This document shows, piece after piece, positions 31,438-34,436 of a DNA stretch of 34,436 nt. The stretch spans positions 1 to 34,436 of the forward strand of contig CAYVCX010000029.1 in the NCBI GenBank assembly GCA_964450435.1. The letters run 5' to 3'. Position 1 is the stretch's first letter. Each line of letters opens with the position of its first letter. A model generated the notes under the pieces. It was given only the letters and a program-made list of their open reading frames with translations. It did no database searches and was not told where the DNA came from. A program made the position numbers and the translations under genes. This DNA comes from SKLM01 sp964450435. GTDB lineage: Bacteria; Chloroflexota; Anaerolineae; B4-G1.

Positions 31438-34142
31438 ATGAGTACCTTTCACAAGTTGTTCAAGTCGCTACTGCCGCTCATGATCGTCGTAGGGCTGGTC
31501 GTCGCCCTTGGCGGTTGTGGGCAGCCCGAACCCGAACCCACTGAGCCTCCGGCGGTGGAGGAAGAGCCCACTGAGCCGGTTGAGGAGGTAGAGGAAGAAG
31601 TCTTCAAGCTGGGCGTGCTCGGTCCGTTCAGCGGCCCCAGCGCCCGCACTGGTGACGAGTTCCGGGCCGCGGCGGAGATGGCCTTCGACGCCATCGACTG
31701 GACCATCGGTCACTACACCATCGAACCGGTGTGGATCGACTCCCAGTCGGACCCGGCCGACGCCTCTCAGGCCTACGAGCAGGCCGTTGTCCAGGACGGG
31801 ATCCAGGCCGCTATCCTCAACTGGCACAGCTCGGTCGCGGTGTCCTGCATGGAGATCGCTGCCAGGCAGCAGATTCCCCACTTCGCGCCCTACGGCGCCA
31901 CGGAGACCGTCAACGAGACCTGGCAATCCGATCCAGATCGGTACTTCTACTGGGTCAACAAGTGGTGGCCTACGCCACAGAAGCTGAGCATCTCCTACGT
32001 CCAGACCCTTGAGAACGCCATCGAGACGGGCAGATTCGAGCCCGACGCGAAGACCGTCGCCATCTACGGCGAGGACACGGACTGGGGTCGCAGCTTCGGC
32101 GGCGCCATCAAGGGACAGTTCCAGGACGCGGGCTGGGAGATCGTTTCCGAGGATTACNNNNNNNNNNNNNNNNNNNNNNNNNNNNNNNNNNNNNNNNNNN
32201 NNNNNNNNNNNNNNNNNNNNNNNNNNNNNNNNNNNNNNNNNNNNNNNNNNNNNNNNNCGCCATCAAGGGACAGTTCCAGGACGCGGGCTGGGAGATCGTT
32301 TCCGAGGATTACTTCGGCATCGATCAGACCGAGTTCTACCCGCTGGTCAACAGCTACGCGGACGAGAACCCGGCAGTCATCGCCGGTACGAGCACGGCCT
32401 TGCCGTCCTTCTCGGCCTTCATCCGACAGGCCGATGAGGTCGGGGTCGAGAGCGTCATCGTCGCCGACGGCCTCGGCTGGTTCGGCGAGTGGTACGATCT
32501 CACTGGCGAGTCGTCCAACTACATCCTCGACCAGATCCCCGGGTGGGCCACCGAAGAGGGTCAGGAGTTCGCCACGGCCTTTGAGGCGAGGGAGGGTTTC
32601 GAGCCCAGCCCGTCCGCGGCCGGACTGGCCTTTGACGGCACCAACTTCTTCATCCAGATCGCCCAGACCGTGTACGACAGTGAGGGCGAGCTGACCTCGG
32701 AGTCCCTGGCTAACTTCGCCAGGGACCAGATCCAGACCGGCGAGTGGTCCTACACCGACGGCATCGTGATGGATGAGTACCTGTACACGCCGGAGACGGT
32801 GCCCGATCCCGTCGTTGGTGAGGGCTACTACACCTTCCCCGTCCTCCAGTACTTCGACGGAGAGGGGCAGGTCATCTATCCGCCCGAGTGGGCCGTACAG
32901 CCGTTCACGGCGCCTGGCGAGACACCGCCTGAGGCCGTAGCGCCGCCGGCTGAGGAACCCGTCGAGGTGACGGACGCTTTCAAGCTTGGCATCCTTGGGC
33001 CCTTCAGCGGCCCCAGTGCCCGCACGGGCGAGGAGTTCCAGGCCTCGGCAACTATGGCTCTGGAGGAGATCAACAGCCAGATCGGCCACTATGCCGTCGA
33101 GCCGGTTTGGATCGACTCCCAGTCGGACCCGGCCGATGCCTCGCAGGCGTACGAGCAGGCCATAGTCCAGGATGGGATTCAGGCTGGTATCCTCAACTGG
33201 CACAGCTCGGTGGCTGTATCCGTGATGCAGATCACGGCCAAGCACCAGGTGCCCCACTTCTTCGGCTTCGGCGCGACCGAGGTCGTCAACGAGACCTTCG
33301 AACAGGATCCTGACAGGTTCGGCTACTGGATGTTCAAGGGGTGGCCGACGCCGGCGAAGCTGAGCATCTCCTACGTGCAGGCCCTGGAGGACGCTATTGC
33401 TGAAGGCATCTGGGCCCCCGATGAGAAGACCGTCGCCATCTACGGCGAGGACACGGACTGGGGCCGCAGCTTCGGCGGGGCCATCAAGGAGCAGTTCGAG
33501 GACGCCGGCTGGGAGATCCTGTCCGAGGATTATTTCAGCATCGACCAGACGGAGTTTTACCCGCTGCTCAACAGCTACGTGGAAACGAACCCGGCTGTCA
33601 TTGCCGGTACGAGCACGGCGGCGCCCTCCTTCTCCGCTTTCATCCGACAGGCTGATGAGGTGGGGGTTGAGAGCTTGATCGTTGCCGACGGCCTCGGCTG
33701 GGTCGGCGAGTGGTATGACCTGACCGGCGCGTCCTCCGACTACGTCCTGGACCAGATCCCTGGTTGGGCCACGGCCGAGGGGCGGGAGTACGCTGAGCAG
33801 TTCCGGGAGCGCTGGGACATTGAGCCCAGCCCCTCCTCCGGCGGCCTCTCCTATGATGGCACCAAGTTCTTCCTGGCCGTTGCTCAAGCTGCCTACGACG
33901 AGTACGGCGAGTTGAGCAGCGAGGTCATCTACAACTTCGTCAAGGACAACGTCTGGACCGGAGAGTGGACCTTCACCGACGGCATCGTGATGCAGGAGTA
34001 CGCGACCAACATGGACGTCGTACCCGATCCCGTCGTCGGGCAGGGCTACTACATCTTCCCCGTCCTCCAGTACTTCGACGGCGAGGGCCAGATCGTTTAC
34101 CCGCCCGAGTGGGCTGAGCAGCAGCTGCAGCCCAAGCCGTAG
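31438..34142 (+). CDS. Tandem-domain LivK-like (Peripla_BP_6) ABC substrate-binding lipoprotein, interrupted by an assembly gap
   Basis: The binding component of a HAAT (branched-chain-amino-acid type) importer. A lipoprotein signal ends at VVALGGC (Cys27), followed by a Glu/Pro-rich linker. Domain 1 begins FKLGVLGPFSGPSARTG (about residue 56); after a Pro/Glu linker, domain 2 begins FKLGILGPFSGPSARTG (about 463). Both contain EPVWIDSQSDPADASQAYEQ, NWHSSVAVS, YGEDTDWGRSFGGAIK and PVLQYFDGEG, so they arose by duplication. As written the frame breaks at Ns 32158-32257. The 55 bp at 32103-32157 recur exactly at 32258-32312; joining 31438-32157 to 32313-34142 gives one ORF of 849 residues. A B12 riboswitch lies upstream and a livG-type gene 125 bp downstream. 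The ligand is unknown; further hidden units in the gap are possible. Confidence 0.88.
32103..32312 (+). repeat. Identical 55-bp sequence on both sides of the N gap
   Basis: Bases 32103-32157 and 32258-32312 are identical over 55 bp and abut the Ns exactly. This is what two contigs sharing a de Bruijn graph k-mer look like after scaffolding, not a biological repeat. Deleting the Ns and one copy restores the reading frame. Confidence 0.85.
32158..32257. other. Assembly gap of 100 Ns
   Basis: Exactly 100 Ns, the conventional placeholder for a gap of unknown size. Flanking identity suggests the true gap length is minus 55 bp, unless extra repeat units of the binding-protein gene were collapsed here. 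Confidence 0.95.
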
Positions 34143-34147
34143 CAAAC

Positions 34148-34162
34148 GCCCGACCATCGGGC
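34148..34162 (+). other. Small hairpin between binding protein and ATPase genes
   Basis: Perfect GCCCGA-CCA-TCGGGC stem starting 5 bp after the stop codon, with no U-run. Such intercistronic hairpins often protect the abundant binding-protein mRNA and lower expression of the downstream transporter genes; that role is inferred. Confidence 0.4.
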
Positions 34163-34267
34163 AGTAACTGACGCGGGGATGGCGGGGCTTCTTGCGAGCG
34201 ACGCTCACACCGAAGTCCCGCTGTCCCTCCGCTGCGAGACGTAGCGCCTACGAGGGAGGTAATCCTG

Positions 34268-34436
34268 ATGGCGGCTAACAAAGATGACCTCGTACTGCAC
34301 ACAGAGAGGGTGGTCAAGAACTTCGGCGGGTTGACGGCTGTCAACCGCGTCTCTATGGACGTGAAGCGGGGGCAGATATACGGGCTGATCGGCCCCAACG
34401 GTGCGGGCAAGACCACGTTCCTCAACTGCATCGCCG
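34268..34436 (+). CDS. LivG-type ABC transporter ATPase (5' part, cut by window edge)
   Basis: The first 56 codons of an ABC ATPase of the HAAT family. LVLHTERVVKNFGGLTAVNRV is the LivG N-terminus, and Walker A is GPNGAGKTT, followed by FLNCIA where homologues have FNLI/FNCI. It would energise import of the substrate captured by the tandem lipoprotein 125 bp upstream. GGGAGG lies 8 bases before ATG 34268. Permease (livH/M) and second ATPase (livF) genes are expected to the right. LivG rather than LivF is favoured by FGGLTAV. Confidence 0.88.
   Translation, partial: MAANKDDLVLHTERVVKNFGGLTAVNRVSMDVKRGQIYGLIGPNGAGKTTFLNCIA

Larger units (their letters stand above)
31600..34120 (+). repeat. Intragenic tandem duplication of the binding-protein domain
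   Basis: Unit 1 runs from about 31600 to 32900 and unit 2 from about 32973 to 34120. After the gap is collapsed the offset is about 407 codons. Long runs are identical in protein and near-identical in DNA (for example around 31730 and 33106, and around 32064 and 33433), which points to a fairly recent duplication or ongoing gene conversion. Confidence 0.85.

Noticed and set aside
32154..34208. 684-codon minus-strand frame opposite the tandem binding protein
   Set aside because: Its internal repetition only mirrors the duplicated sense gene; no ribosome site or family motif.

Overview
The window looks like a scaffold from a high-GC bacterial draft or metagenome assembly, because it contains one block of exactly 100 Ns. 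The best guess is Chloroflexota (Anaerolineae-like), held with moderate confidence. Pointers are diderm-style absence of outer-membrane machinery, surface lipoproteins with long Thr/Glu/Pro/Val-Thr-Arg-Glu linkers after the lipobox (common in that phylum), a dnaK-grpE-dnaJ operon closed by a small MerR-like gene, a dnaA not followed by dnaN, and several promoters so close to the start codon that the mRNAs would be leaderless. There is no rRNA, tRNA, CRISPR array, transposase or prophage gene.

Layout. 1-2386 (-): hypF for [NiFe]-hydrogenase maturation, cut by the left edge, with a strong promoter and a leader that can form two competing hairpins. 2729-7410 (+): pncB (NAD salvage), recD2 (helicase) and a Mesh1-like HD hydrolase. 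7476-13017 (-): a periplasmic HtrA-like lipoprotein protease, then the chaperone operon dnaK, grpE, cbpA-type dnaJ, cbpM/hspR-like. 13551-14528 (-): a family 2 glycosyltransferase. 14823-16104 (+): a cold-shock protein with terminator, then a short-chain dehydrogenase resembling 3-ketodihydrosphingosine reductase. 16143-19975 (-): a serine-palmitoyltransferase-like enzyme, an FmdB-type zinc ribbon and a fused ChlI-ChlD chelatase subunit. 20086-23466 (+): tldD and dnaA. 23898-27800 (+): a family 1 sugar-type binding lipoprotein and recJ.

27867-34436 (+) is the accessory part. It holds an ornithine-cyclodeaminase/mu-crystallin family enzyme, a DAO-family FAD oxidoreductase, a FadR-type GntR regulator with a consensus promoter and operator-like palindrome, and then a clear cobalamin riboswitch with its own intrinsic terminator. 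After these come a lipoprotein made of two tandem branched-chain-amino-acid-type (Peripla_BP_6) binding domains and the start of a LivG-type ATPase that runs off the right edge. This arrangement suggests a B12-controlled HAAT-type importer beside amino-acid oxidation genes. The N gap in the lipoprotein gene is flanked by an identical 55-bp sequence. If the Ns and one copy are removed, the two broken reading frames join into a single 849-residue ORF.

The two most unusual signals are the B12 riboswitch in front of a tandem-domain LivK-like importer, and a probable sphingoid-base pair (serine palmitoyltransferase-like and ketosphinganine-reductase-like genes) within about 5 kb. Function calls come from reading motifs by eye; no database search was run.
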